A DNA stretch of 42,063 bases from an uncultured Collinsella sp. GTDB lineage: Bacteria > Actinomycetota > Coriobacteriia > Coriobacteriales > Coriobacteriaceae. The notes beneath the pieces were generated by a model. That model was not told the origin of the DNA, did no database searches, and saw nothing but the letters and a program-made list of their open reading frames with translations. The stretch's first letter is position 1. Every line of letters starts with the position of its first letter. This document shows, piece by piece, positions 30,626 through 38,302 of this stretch. The translations under genes were made by a program, and so were the position numbers. The stretch is taken from NCBI GenBank assembly GCA_934646865.1, contig CAKUEU010000011.1, forward strand, positions 1 through 42,063. Reading direction: 5' to 3'.

Positions 30626-31423
30626 TTACTCCTCGCGCTCCTCATACCCACGCCCAAGCTTCCTTCCGAGCTCCCCGGCATTGCGCTTCGTTTCCTCAGC
30701 AAACAGATCATCGATTGCCCTGTCGATCCGTACGCAGGTCTCGAAATGCTCGTCCTTCCAGGGCAGATCGAGTCCCAGACTCGTATCCCAATAGCCGCCA
30801 ATCTTTGCGTTGATTACCTCCTCGGGGTACAGCACGTCGTGGCGGATACCTTCAACCGCCTCGTCCTCGTCCATATCACAGGCTGCATCGTCCTTCTCGA
30901 GGCACTTGCGCAGCTCCTTTTGCTCTCGGATGCGATTCAGCGCGCTGGCGCACACCACGGCCAAAAAACGATAGCGCTCGCATAGGTCCCATTCGCCGCC
31001 GAGCCATACGCGATAGCCCAAAACAACGCTTGCAGGCTCCTCATTGAGCAGGAACAGTTCCCACGGATACACTTCAGCGCACGCGTCCTCTCCCAGCTTT
31101 TGCGCGCCTCCGCGCGTAAAAGCGCACGGCTCTACGTCGTAATAGCCAAAACTGCGATCCGCATCGCGGCGATTAAGGACATGCTTGGGCAACAGGACGA
31201 TCTTGTCGCTGGGCTCGGGGTCGATCTTCCGCAGCTTTTTGACCTTGCGTCGGACGCGCTTTAGGCTGCGTTCGCCATCGCCATGGCCGCGATCGTCCGG
31301 TTTGCCGCCGTATCGCAGGGCGACCTCGCGCGCCAGGATCTTTGTGTCTGCCGCGCACAGCAGGTCGCTCACGGTGGGCAGGTCTTCCCACTCAATACCA
31401 TCGACATTCCAAATCCTGCTCAT
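30626..31423 (-). CDS. Unknown basic/acidic protein, last gene of operon B (265 aa)
   Basis: A 265-residue protein beginning MSRIWNVDGIEWEDLP, with AAAGAGG before the ATG at 31423; the open frame upstream lacks such a site. It contains a Lys/Arg-rich stretch (SLKRVRRKVKKLRKI, about residues 52-66) that could bind nucleic acid. A middle domain with Trp and Cys follows, then an acidic loop (EKDDAACDMDEDEAVEG). No family recognised. It lies 74 bp after the ClpP gene on the same strand, so it is probably transcribed with ClpP and the TraG-like ATPase. Confidence 0.65.
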   Translation of the reverse strand: MSRIWNVDGIEWEDLPTVSDLLCAADTKILAREVALRYGGKPDDRGHGDGERSLKRVRRKVKKLRKIDPEPSDKIVLLPKHVLNRRDADRSFGYYDVEPCAFTRGGAQKLGEDACAEVYPWELFLLNEEPASVVLGYRVWLGGEWDLCERYRFLAVVCASALNRIREQKELRKCLEKDDAACDMDEDEAVEGIRHDVLYPEEVINAKIGGYWDTSLGLDLPWKDEHFETCVRIDRAIDDLFAEETKRNAGELGRKLGRGYEEREE

Positions 31424-31497
31424 GTTCAACCTCTTTCTGGCTGTGAAACTACGTGCTCGTTCGACCTGCTCAACGTGGTTGTAAGGGATAGGCCTTG

Positions 31498-32100
31498 TTA
31501 GAGCGCCTTCTTGCTGGGCACAATCACCTCGTCCACCAGGCCCAGCTCCAGGGCGCGCTTGGCGTTGCACCAGCAGTCGCGTTCGGTGAGCTCGTGGAAC
31601 TCCTGGGCGCTCAGGTTGCCGTGCTCGGCCAGAAGCTCGTCCAGCTCGGCACGCATTGCCGCCGTGTGCTGCGCCGCGATCTCGATATCGGTCTGCTGTG
31701 CCATGCCCGTGCCACCCATCAGCTGGTGAATGAGCACCTGCGTGTGACGGTACACCTGGCGGTGATCGCCGCAGGCCAGGATTACCGCAGCCATCGACGC
31801 TACGACGCCCTCACCCACCGTGATCACGGGGCAGTCGAGCGACTGCATGGTGTCGATGAGCGCCAGCCCCGCCGTAACGCTGCCGCCCGGGCTGTTGATG
31901 ATGAGGGTGATGAGCTCGGTCGCACTTTGGTGCTCCAGCACCAGCATGGACTTAATGAGGCCGTTGCAGGTCACGTCGTTGACCTCGCCCTCCAGCAGCA
32001 GCACGCGGCTGTTGAGCAGCTCGCTTGCCATATCGACGGCGGCAACGCGGCCGTCCTTGGACTTCTTGATGATGCTGGGCTCACGGTACATAACGGACAT
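31498..32100 (-). CDS. ClpP-like serine peptidase, accessory copy
   Basis: A 200-residue ClpP; GGAAAGGAATTGACC precedes the ATG (a TTG two codons earlier is ignored). The catalytic triad is complete: Ser102 in VVASMAAV, His125 in VLIHQLMGG, Asp175 in TERDCWCNA, with INSPGGSV (about 68-75) forming the oxyanion region. True ClpP forms double heptamers that degrade proteins fed by ClpX or ClpA. Sequence and setting differ from a housekeeping clpP-clpX pair: it is flanked by a TraG-like ATPase and an unknown protein. The only ClpX-like gene in the window is 15 kb away in operon A and keeps a VGF docking loop, so the two may form a dedicated protease. Confidence 0.88.
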   Translation of the reverse strand: MSVMYREPSIIKKSKDGRVAAVDMASELLNSRVLLLEGEVNDVTCNGLIKSMLVLEHQSATELITLIINSPGGSVTAGLALIDTMQSLDCPVITVGEGVVASMAAVILACGDHRQVYRHTQVLIHQLMGGTGMAQQTDIEIAAQHTAAMRAELDELLAEHGNLSAQEFHELTERDCWCNAKRALELGLVDEVIVPSKKAL

Positions 32101-32209
32101 GGTCAATTCCTTTCCAGATGGGATCGATAAGGGGAGCTGGCCGCACGGCTCATGGCAAGCAGAGGCCGTGCGGCCAAAATACAGGTCAGAACGCGCGAAG
32201 CTGCTAGGG

Positions 32210-33694
32210 CTAATCCCTCAGCCACTTGGCCGCGTTGGGATGGTCTTTGCAAAAGTACTTCTTGGCGCGGAAGGGGCGCATGCCGGTCACTTTGACCAGG
32301 CAGTCGGTGCGCGGCATGAGCCCCACCTCGCCCGGGGTCATTACGTAGCCGCGAGCGTCTACGGCCGTGCGCTCGGCACCCACATAGTTGGTGCCCAAAA
32401 CCGATTCGCCGCACAGATCGCTTATATAGCGCTGCGTCTCGATGTTGCTGCCGCCACCCATATAGACCACGCTGTCGCAGTTATCCAGGATAGTGCGCGC
32501 GGCGGATTTGCCGTACACGCCATCGAGCTGGCCCAATGATTGAGCGCACATCAAAAAGCTAATGCCGCGGCTGCGCACCGTCGCGATACTGCGCTCAAAA
32601 TCGGGAATGCGCCCCACATTGGGAAACTCATCGAGCACAAACTGCACGCGGCGGCGCAAGCGCCCAGTGGGGCTGGCATCGGCGCGGCGCTGGGCAAGGT
32701 TAAACAGCTGCTTAAGGGCAACGTTCGCAAGCCATGCGTTGGTCGAGTCGTTGTCGCTCACCTTAAGATCGATCACGCGCTTGCCCTCGTCAATACGGTC
32801 GAGACGCATCTCGTCATGCTCAAAAACGCGCATAAGTTGGGGCGTTTTAAGCCGCGAGATAGTCGCATTGAGCGTGATCAGAATGCTCTTAAGCGTTCTA
32901 TCGGCCGCACCTCGAAAATCGCGATACTGCTCAACGCCGTACAGGTTCGTTTCCACCGCCTCATACTTACCGAGAAACTCCTTGGACTCCACCTCTTCTA
33001 CTAGGTAGTCCAGCGGGAATCGTCCCTCACCATCTCCCGTGACCTTGATGAGCGCGGCCAGCTTAAAGACATTGTTCATCTTAAGATACTGGCGCGGAGC
33101 ATTGGGGTCCTCGCCCGGCGCGAGGGTGCCGGCAAGGTTCTCCAAAAGAAACAGGATTCCAACAATCGCTCGAAGTAGCAGGTCGCTCGCGTTATTCCAG
33201 AACGGATCATATCTAAGGCTACGACCGTCAGGATCGACTCCATCCATGATTGCTGCCACCGTGGTGGGAATATCCTCGACATCCATCACGTAGCGCAGGG
33301 GGTCGTATCCGGCCGACTGCTCGGGATTAACAGTGTCGAGCACCGTCACCTCATAACCGTCCTGTTTAAAGCCCTCACCCGTGCGGCGCAGCAGCTCGCC
33401 CTTGGTGTCTGTAACCACGTAGCAGCATTCGTGGTGGTTGAGCAGGTTAGGCAAAACAAAACTTGCCGTCTTGCCGCTACCGGTGCCGCCAAAGGCAAAG
33501 ACATTGTTGGAAACGCTTGTCTCCCAATGCTTGTCGTCCTCGTAGAACGCCACCGTGGCACCCTGCGCCAAGATTACATCGCGCTGCTCATCGCCGGACG
33601 ACAGCGCCTGCATCTCCTCCTTGGTCGCCCATTTTTTGGTCTGATACTCCGTTTGCTGCGCGGCCTCGTAGCCGTACATCTTGATGACTGACAT
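32210..33694 (-). CDS. TraG/VirD4-like ATPase lacking transmembrane helices
   Basis: A 494-residue protein; AAGGAG lies eight bases before the ATG at 33694. Walker A is GGTGSGKTASFVLP (about residues 69-82), followed by DTKGELLRRTGEGF, the TraG/VirD4 coupling-protein signature. FVLDEFPNVG is Walker B (about 348-357), then the SIATVRSRGISFLMCAQSLGQL segment of the same family. Coupling proteins normally begin with two membrane helices; here residues 1-65 are polar with none. No relaxase, other type IV secretion gene or oriT was found. It is therefore either a fragment of a conjugative element or a repurposed cytoplasmic DNA-pumping ATPase acting with ClpP and the neighbouring proteins. Confidence 0.88.
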   Translation of the reverse strand: MSVIKMYGYEAAQQTEYQTKKWATKEEMQALSSGDEQRDVILAQGATVAFYEDDKHWETSVSNNVFAFGGTGSGKTASFVLPNLLNHHECCYVVTDTKGELLRRTGEGFKQDGYEVTVLDTVNPEQSAGYDPLRYVMDVEDIPTTVAAIMDGVDPDGRSLRYDPFWNNASDLLLRAIVGILFLLENLAGTLAPGEDPNAPRQYLKMNNVFKLAALIKVTGDGEGRFPLDYLVEEVESKEFLGKYEAVETNLYGVEQYRDFRGAADRTLKSILITLNATISRLKTPQLMRVFEHDEMRLDRIDEGKRVIDLKVSDNDSTNAWLANVALKQLFNLAQRRADASPTGRLRRRVQFVLDEFPNVGRIPDFERSIATVRSRGISFLMCAQSLGQLDGVYGKSAARTILDNCDSVVYMGGGSNIETQRYISDLCGESVLGTNYVGAERTAVDARGYVMTPGEVGLMPRTDCLVKVTGMRPFRAKKYFCKDHPNAAKWLRD

Positions 33695-33731
33695 GGCGTG
33701 GCTCCTTTCTTGTCCGTGGTGTTGGTGGTTA

Positions 33732-34649
33732 TTAGGCAATGCGATCGACGCCTGCGCCCTCCTTGGGGTTTGTCGTATGTGAGAACTTGACCACGCCGTC
33801 GATCAGACGCTCGGCCTGCGACAAATAGCTCTCGCGCGCAGCGACTGAGGCCGTTTCGTCACGCAAATACGCAAGCAATGCATTAATCATCAGCTTGTCG
33901 AGCAGGTCATACCCTTTCGCCTGAGCGAGGTTGAGGGTGTAGCGGTCCTGGAGCTTCTGTACCTTAGTTGCCAAATCGATTTCCATCTTTTCCTCCATGC
34001 AATAAAAAGTGTGTCGTTCGTCCGAAATTGCCTCAAACGGGCGCTTGACGCATAGCTCAAAGTTGAAACGTGGGCTCGCATCGAACACGCGTCGCTGCAC
34101 CTTGAGGTAGCGCTTATAAAACATGACGGCATCGTCTTCGTCCGCCGTAAAGCCACGCGATCCGTCGCGGTGCAGCCGGTCGTATGGCTTTTTGCTATCG
34201 ATATGGCGCACGAAGATGGACGGGACATAGGCATGCTTCCTGGTGCTGTACTTCATCCCTGTCGTAACTTCCTCAAACAAGAGAACGCCAGCCGATTTGT
34301 AATCCGCTTTGCGTCCATGGCTAAACATGCTCGCTACCGTAGCCACGCTTTCCATGCGGCTATCGCGCGGGGGGAAATACAGCGGCAGCAAAGCGAGCGT
34401 CGCAGCAGTCAAAAGTTCGCGGGCCTCGTGCACATCGGCTTGATACTGCTCGGGAACAAACCCGGGGATATCGGGCGAGCACTCTTCCAGCACGCTAACA
34501 AGCGCCTTAGCTAGGCGCTCAACGTTCTTCTCGCCGCAGTACGGGCACGGAAGTGGCCGCTCCGCCTTCCCGTTCATTTCGCACATGCTGCGGAGATTCT
34601 CGTCGATCTCGTCGAGGAATGCTTTGTAGATGTCGTCTTTGCTCTTCAC
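33732..34649 (-). CDS. Unknown protein, first gene of operon B (305 aa)
   Basis: A 305-residue protein starting at GTG after GGAAGG (MKSKDDIYKAF). Near the N-terminus RPLPCPYCGEKN forms one CxxC knuckle. The centre contains YVPSIFVRHIDSKKPYDRLHRDG, and the C-terminal third is helical (KGYDLLDKLMINALLAYLR). No family recognised. It is 37 bp upstream of the TraG-like gene on the same strand and divergent from the degenerate HsdM-HsdS-like gene at 34935. It may be an adaptor for the ATPase. Confidence 0.65.
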   Translation of the reverse strand: MKSKDDIYKAFLDEIDENLRSMCEMNGKAERPLPCPYCGEKNVERLAKALVSVLEECSPDIPGFVPEQYQADVHEARELLTAATLALLPLYFPPRDSRMESVATVASMFSHGRKADYKSAGVLLFEEVTTGMKYSTRKHAYVPSIFVRHIDSKKPYDRLHRDGSRGFTADEDDAVMFYKRYLKVQRRVFDASPRFNFELCVKRPFEAISDERHTFYCMEEKMEIDLATKVQKLQDRYTLNLAQAKGYDLLDKLMINALLAYLRDETASVAARESYLSQAERLIDGVVKFSHTTNPKEGAGVDRIA

Positions 34650-34899
34650 GAATGACCTTCCTTTCTGTGGTGGATGCTAGTAGGGAGTTTGTTCTAGGCT
34701 TTAGAAGCTCTGATGCTAGAGAGATGATTGTTGGCCTAGCCTGCAGCTTCACAAGTGGAATCGTCCTGCTTGATAATGCAATTTGCCTAAAGACTGCAAA
34801 GCGTTCGCATCAAGCAGTTGGTATTGAGTTGGATTTGGATTGCTACGAAGATAACACAGTGTGCTGTTCTCGTCATTAGAAATTTTCAAATTTTTCTGC

Positions 34900-34905
34900 T
34901 AATAT
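34900..34905 (+). promoter_or_regulatory. Extended -10 of the second TRD gene
   Basis: TGCTAATAT (34897-34905) is an extended -10 with about 29 bases to the ATG at 34935. It is preceded by an AT-rich, partly symmetric stretch (GAAATTTTC then AAATTTTTC) in place of a clear -35. It lies in the 285-bp region between this gene and the divergent operon B; the remaining part shows no gene. Confidence 0.5.
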
Positions 34906-34934
34906 AGACTCACTGAGAAGAAAGGGCTCTATAC

Positions 34935-36374
34935 ATGCGTGAAACTACATCATCATTGCCACGCCTCACTGCCGCCGCCCTCTCGCGCGCGCTCAACCTG
35001 GAACAAGACAGTCGCCTGCTTACCGTCCGCCTGCCTGGCTCCGTGGATGCCGAAGATCTCGCTAAGTGCTTTACCCTGAACGGCAACGGCGTGCCCGATA
35101 TTTGTGAGATTGAGCCCGGTAAACAGAATGCAAGTGATGGCGAACTCGCTCCAGTGCTTATCGATGCATCAAACTACTACCGCGCAAACAAGCGCGATGT
35201 CGAAAAAGACTGCGCCGCGCTCATCGATTATTTGGAACCTGGCTATCTGAATTTTTGTGACTGGGGTCCTTTTATTTGGTGTCTGTATGCACTCGCCCTT
35301 TCAGGCCGCACTCGAGCAGCCGTGGTACTTCCCGCCGATTTACTTGATAAAGCTGAGCAAGCGCGCACGATTTTGATACGCGAAGGGCTCATCGAGAGCG
35401 TTATTTATTTGCCTCTTTCCGAGCCCGCACCCTACATGACAAGCGCATTTCTCATATTGTCTTCGGGAAATCGCAACGTTGCATTTCGCAGCGTAATCGA
35501 ATCTGGACCGCGTTTTCAGTTTGTAACTAAGACATCGTATTATTCAGATATCACCTTTGTTATCTCCCCCGACTGGGCCCGCATCAATTCAAATACGCCC
35601 AGATCGAAGCCGATCAAAACGTCCACTTTTACCACGCGCGAGCTGCTCCAACACCACGCTGCTCTCTCAAAAGGCAAAATCAGCCTCATCGCCATCACCC
35701 GAAACTACAGCGCCACACTTGGTGATTCTTTTACGCGAATTGCGCCATTCATGCCCCGCGAGAGCACGACATCGACCGACATTGACGCAGTTGAGGTGCG
35801 CCGTATTTCGTCTCAAGATTTTCAAGACGGCAACCTTCTGCCCGCAGACGCTGTAGAAAGTGTAAATGGGCCGGACTCTAAATTCGTAAAGGTGGACCCC
35901 AGCGTCCTCGATCGCTATGAACTCCGCGCGGGCGATATCGTCATGCCGCGCATGCTGGGTCGCTCTGGCGCATCCAACCTGCTCGTCGTCAGCGCCGCTG
36001 ACGCGAAACAACACCTGGTTGCTTCGCATAACACCACCGTCATTCGCCCATCATTCCAAACGATGACCGAAGAGGAGCGCGTGGTGTTTTCGGAGATAGT
36101 CGTCGGATACCTCACCGAAGGCCACGGGGCGCAGCTGATTCAAGCATTAACTGAAGGAGCCAGCATCCGCGCTATCCGACCTTCCGATCTGTTCGAGATT
36201 GAAGTTCCGCCGGCACTTGACCCGCGCACGCGTGAGTACAGCGAGTCCATCAATCACTTTGCCGAAGTCGTAAAAGCAAAGAAACAAGCCGAGGCCGCTG
36301 TCGCCCAAGCCCAACGCGACCTCGAAGCCGCAAAAAAGGCCGTCACCCAAGTGGTCGACCAAGCCTGCGAGTAA
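34935..36374 (+). CDS. Degenerate HsdM-HsdS-like fusion, second copy
   Basis: A 479-residue protein. The first half keeps the second part of an N6-adenine methyltransferase fold (CDWGPFIWCLYALALSGRTRAAVVLP, then ILIREGLIESVIYLP) but has no AdoMet motif and no NPPF/Y. The second half is an HsdS-like target-recognition domain (about residues 285-420). Recognisable pieces are YELRAGDIVMPRM, HNTTVIRP, and IRAIRPSDLFEIEVPP, with a final coiled coil (VKAKKQAEAAVAQAQRDL). It should bind DNA but not methylate it. It stands divergent from operon B just as the 18001-19644 gene stands divergent from operon A. The two are of the same domain plan but visibly diverged. Confidence 0.65.
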   Translation: MRETTSSLPRLTAAALSRALNLEQDSRLLTVRLPGSVDAEDLAKCFTLNGNGVPDICEIEPGKQNASDGELAPVLIDASNYYRANKRDVEKDCAALIDYLEPGYLNFCDWGPFIWCLYALALSGRTRAAVVLPADLLDKAEQARTILIREGLIESVIYLPLSEPAPYMTSAFLILSSGNRNVAFRSVIESGPRFQFVTKTSYYSDITFVISPDWARINSNTPRSKPIKTSTFTTRELLQHHAALSKGKISLIAITRNYSATLGDSFTRIAPFMPRESTTSTDIDAVEVRRISSQDFQDGNLLPADAVESVNGPDSKFVKVDPSVLDRYELRAGDIVMPRMLGRSGASNLLVVSAADAKQHLVASHNTTVIRPSFQTMTEEERVVFSEIVVGYLTEGHGAQLIQALTEGASIRAIRPSDLFEIEVPPALDPRTREYSESINHFAEVVKAKKQAEAAVAQAQRDLEAAKKAVTQVVDQACE

Positions 36375-36399
36375 AACAGAAGCAGCAAAAACGCCCCAA

Positions 36400-36430
36400 G
36401 CCGGCGGCAGGACCAACTCCTGCCGCCGGC
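36400..36430. terminator. Bidirectional terminator hairpin
   Basis: Perfect 13-bp arms GCCGGCGGCAGGA (36400-36412) and TCCTGCCGCCGGC (36418-36430) enclose a five-base loop. It lies between the convergent stops at 36374 and 36444. On the minus strand a run of five T follows eight bases later. Confidence 0.7.
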
Positions 36431-36443
36431 CTAACTATCCAAA

Positions 36444-37334
36444 CTAACTCCAACTCGTGGTTTTAGGATTCCATTTGCACACATTCGTCGAATGATCAAA
36501 GCATGGCGCATACAGCCGATTGACGAGTTCTTCTGCCTCAGTGATGTTCCCCGCTAGATCGAGCACTCCAGCCTGCTTTGCCATCTTTACGTACTGCACA
36601 GAACCATTTTGTTTCCACCAGAGAGGTGCTACGAACTCTTTCGGCATTGTAACCTTGCGAGCAGACGCTTCTTTCTCAACTCTCTCAGCAAGCGTTGCCC
36701 CATCGACGGAGCAAGTTTTCGCGTACACCAAGATGTCGACGATGTCCTTGATTCGTGAAGAGGCTCGACCGTCGTGCAGTTCTATCATTGCGAGTAATTT
36801 GTCTGCAAGGGCGCTCTCCACTCGACATACCCGATAGTCGCAAACTGGGAGCCCCTCGATATCCAAACGATCGACCGGTGCAAGAACTTCAGGCTCAAGT
36901 CCCCTCACTTCATCAACTACCAAATCAATTGAAATTGGTTGTAGCTTCTTGGTTCCCATAAAGGGAGTAAACCACACCTTCGTACCACATCGATACTCAT
37001 CCTCTGCCTTAATTTGCTCCGCGCGATCAAAGACAAATGAAACGAAATCGTCTAGGTCGATCGAAGCTGCCTGCACCAGATCGGCAATAGCTTCTTCGAG
37101 GCTTTCCTCTTGAGCGACCAAGTCAATATCTCTTGTAACACGCGCATCGAGCGTTCGCGCCAAGACGCCTTGGCCGCCCTTGAGCACAAAGTGCCTGTCG
37201 TCTCCCTTAAAAACGCGGCACAAAAGACGATGAAAGTAGAAACCCGTGATTGCCCGATTAGCATCCATCGGCGACCGCCTTGCGGCATTCCTAACAGCCA
37301 TCTCCAATGCGGCAGGTGTCTTGTACTTCACCAT
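36444..37334 (-). CDS. abiEii: AbiEii-family nucleotidyltransferase toxin
   Basis: A 296-residue nucleotidyltransferase of the AbiEii group. FVLKGGQGVLARTL (about residues 48-61) and VTRDIDLVAQE (about 66-76) form the GG...DxD active site. ISIDLVVDEV supplies a further acidic strand (about 133-142), and DKLLAMIELHDGRASSRIKDIVDILVYA (about 178-205) is the conserved helical Lys/Asp motif. AbiEii toxins transfer nucleotides and stop growth during phage infection, balanced by AbiEi (established). GGAGG lies two bases before the ATG, so a GTG one codon later could be used. It follows the antitoxin gene by 15 bp. Confidence 0.88.
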   Translation of the reverse strand: MVKYKTPAALEMAVRNAARRSPMDANRAITGFYFHRLLCRVFKGDDRHFVLKGGQGVLARTLDARVTRDIDLVAQEESLEEAIADLVQAASIDLDDFVSFVFDRAEQIKAEDEYRCGTKVWFTPFMGTKKLQPISIDLVVDEVRGLEPEVLAPVDRLDIEGLPVCDYRVCRVESALADKLLAMIELHDGRASSRIKDIVDILVYAKTCSVDGATLAERVEKEASARKVTMPKEFVAPLWWKQNGSVQYVKMAKQAGVLDLAGNITEAEELVNRLYAPCFDHSTNVCKWNPKTTSWS

Positions 37335-37349
37335 GTCCTCCGTTTCGCA

Positions 37350-37973
37350 TTAGTCGTTCAGCACCATTAGCAGAGGCCTCATTAGCTCACGGCGCTTGGC
37401 GGTTTTAAAGTTCTCTTCTACAAGATCCTTCAGCCGTTGTATATCAAGCCCACGCCCAAGCGCGTTGTGATAGGCGTCGATAATTAATGAGGGGTCCTCG
37501 CAATCGAGGCATAGATCGACAAGCGTGCGCTCGGGTTTGGTAACCGGCAGGCCGTCGAGCCAAACGATATCCTGCTCGGCGATCTTGCGCTTTGCAAAAG
37601 AAAGGGATTCGTTTCTTGTATTGATGCGCGTGGGCGCGGTCATCCTGTAGGGAGACAGATAGAAATCGCCCATTTGCTGTAGGTTCGCCGCAGTCGTACC
37701 ACTTACGGCGATGCCGTCCCACTGACGTTTTCTCTCCCACGCGCAAAGGGAGGGATTGGTGAGCTTCCAAAGGGCGTTGAGCTCATCGGTGTCTCGGCGC
37801 TGCGTGCCAGACATCCGGTAGGCGCCATGGCATATCCGTTCAAGACGACCCACGCGGCATGAGTGTGCCAGCGCATCTCGAGAGATGTCCATGCGAGCCG
37901 CCTGAGCCGTGGTGAACACGCCCTCGCTCTCGGATAGCTCGCTTATCGCCGTTATGTTGCTAAAGTACTTCAT
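37350..37973 (-). CDS. abiEi: AbiEi-family antitoxin/transcriptional repressor
   Basis: A 207-residue protein starting MKYFSNITAIS. The N-terminal winged-helix domain (FTTAQAARMDISRDALAHSCRVGRLERICHGAYRM, about residues 20-54) is the AbiEi_4-type DNA-binding part. The C-terminal domain includes KPERTLVDLCLDCEDPSLI (about 145-163), usual for the antitoxin domain. AbiEi represses its own operon by binding inverted repeats and counteracts AbiEii. The start chosen sits six bases after a -10 element, so the mRNA appears leaderless; a GTG at 38024 upstream lies beyond the -35 and cannot be used from this promoter. Confidence 0.88.
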   Translation of the reverse strand: MKYFSNITAISELSESEGVFTTAQAARMDISRDALAHSCRVGRLERICHGAYRMSGTQRRDTDELNALWKLTNPSLCAWERKRQWDGIAVSGTTAANLQQMGDFYLSPYRMTAPTRINTRNESLSFAKRKIAEQDIVWLDGLPVTKPERTLVDLCLDCEDPSLIIDAYHNALGRGLDIQRLKDLVEENFKTAKRRELMRPLLMVLND

Positions 37974-37979
37974 GTTGCA

Positions 37980-38007
37980 ATTGTAGGATATTTTCAGACT
38001 TTTGCAA
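37980..38007 (-). promoter_or_regulatory. Leaderless abiE promoter with TTGCAA inverted repeat
   Basis: On the minus strand, TTGCAA (38007-38002) and TACAAT (37985-37980) are separated by 16 bp, and the ATG begins six bases after the -10. GTTGCAA (over the -35) and TTGCAAC (37974-37980, between -10 and ATG) form inverted arms framing the promoter, which suits autorepression by AbiEi. Confidence 0.6.
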
Positions 38008-38092
38008 CACGATTTTGATTTCACATGACCGGCGCGCCTTGCTTATCCCACTCCTGCCGCCGCTTTCCCACCGGAGCACCATCCCCCGTTAT

Positions 38093-38276
38093 CGAGGTCT
38101 AATACTTTTCCCGCAAAGTGAACGGCTGTTTTTGGACCCCTGAAACATCCGCATTTTTCGACAGCAAAATCGCTGGATTCCAGCATCGAAACCGCAGGAA
38201 ACCGGATCCCGGAAGTGTCGATGCTTCGGGGGTCCGATTTAGCTCGTTCACTTCTCAGGAAAAGTATTAGACCTCG
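38093..38276. mobile_element. 184-bp MITE-like inverted-repeat element
   Basis: The ends are 32-bp inverted repeats (38093-38124 and 38245-38276) that begin CGAGGTCTAATACTTTTCC. They match in all but about three positions. Inside, GGACCCC near 38134 and GGGGTCC near 38228 continue the symmetry, so the whole element could fold on itself. It has no transposase and lies between the abiE promoter and the phosphatase gene. A reading frame across it (38043-38288) is probably just the element read through. Target-site duplication was not clear. Confidence 0.65.
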
Positions 38277-38302
38277 GTTCTCGACCACTTCGAAGGGCGC
38301 AC

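Noticed and set aside
32210..33694. Calling the whole region an integrative conjugative element because of the TraG-like gene
   Set aside because: The TraG-like protein lacks its membrane helices, and no relaxase, mating-pair gene, replication gene or integrase is present in the window.
38043..38288. 81-residue minus-strand open frame (MVENRGLILFLRSERAK...)
   Set aside because: It spans almost exactly the inverted-repeat element, so its sequence is explained by the element. It may be annotated as hypothetical elsewhere for the same reason.
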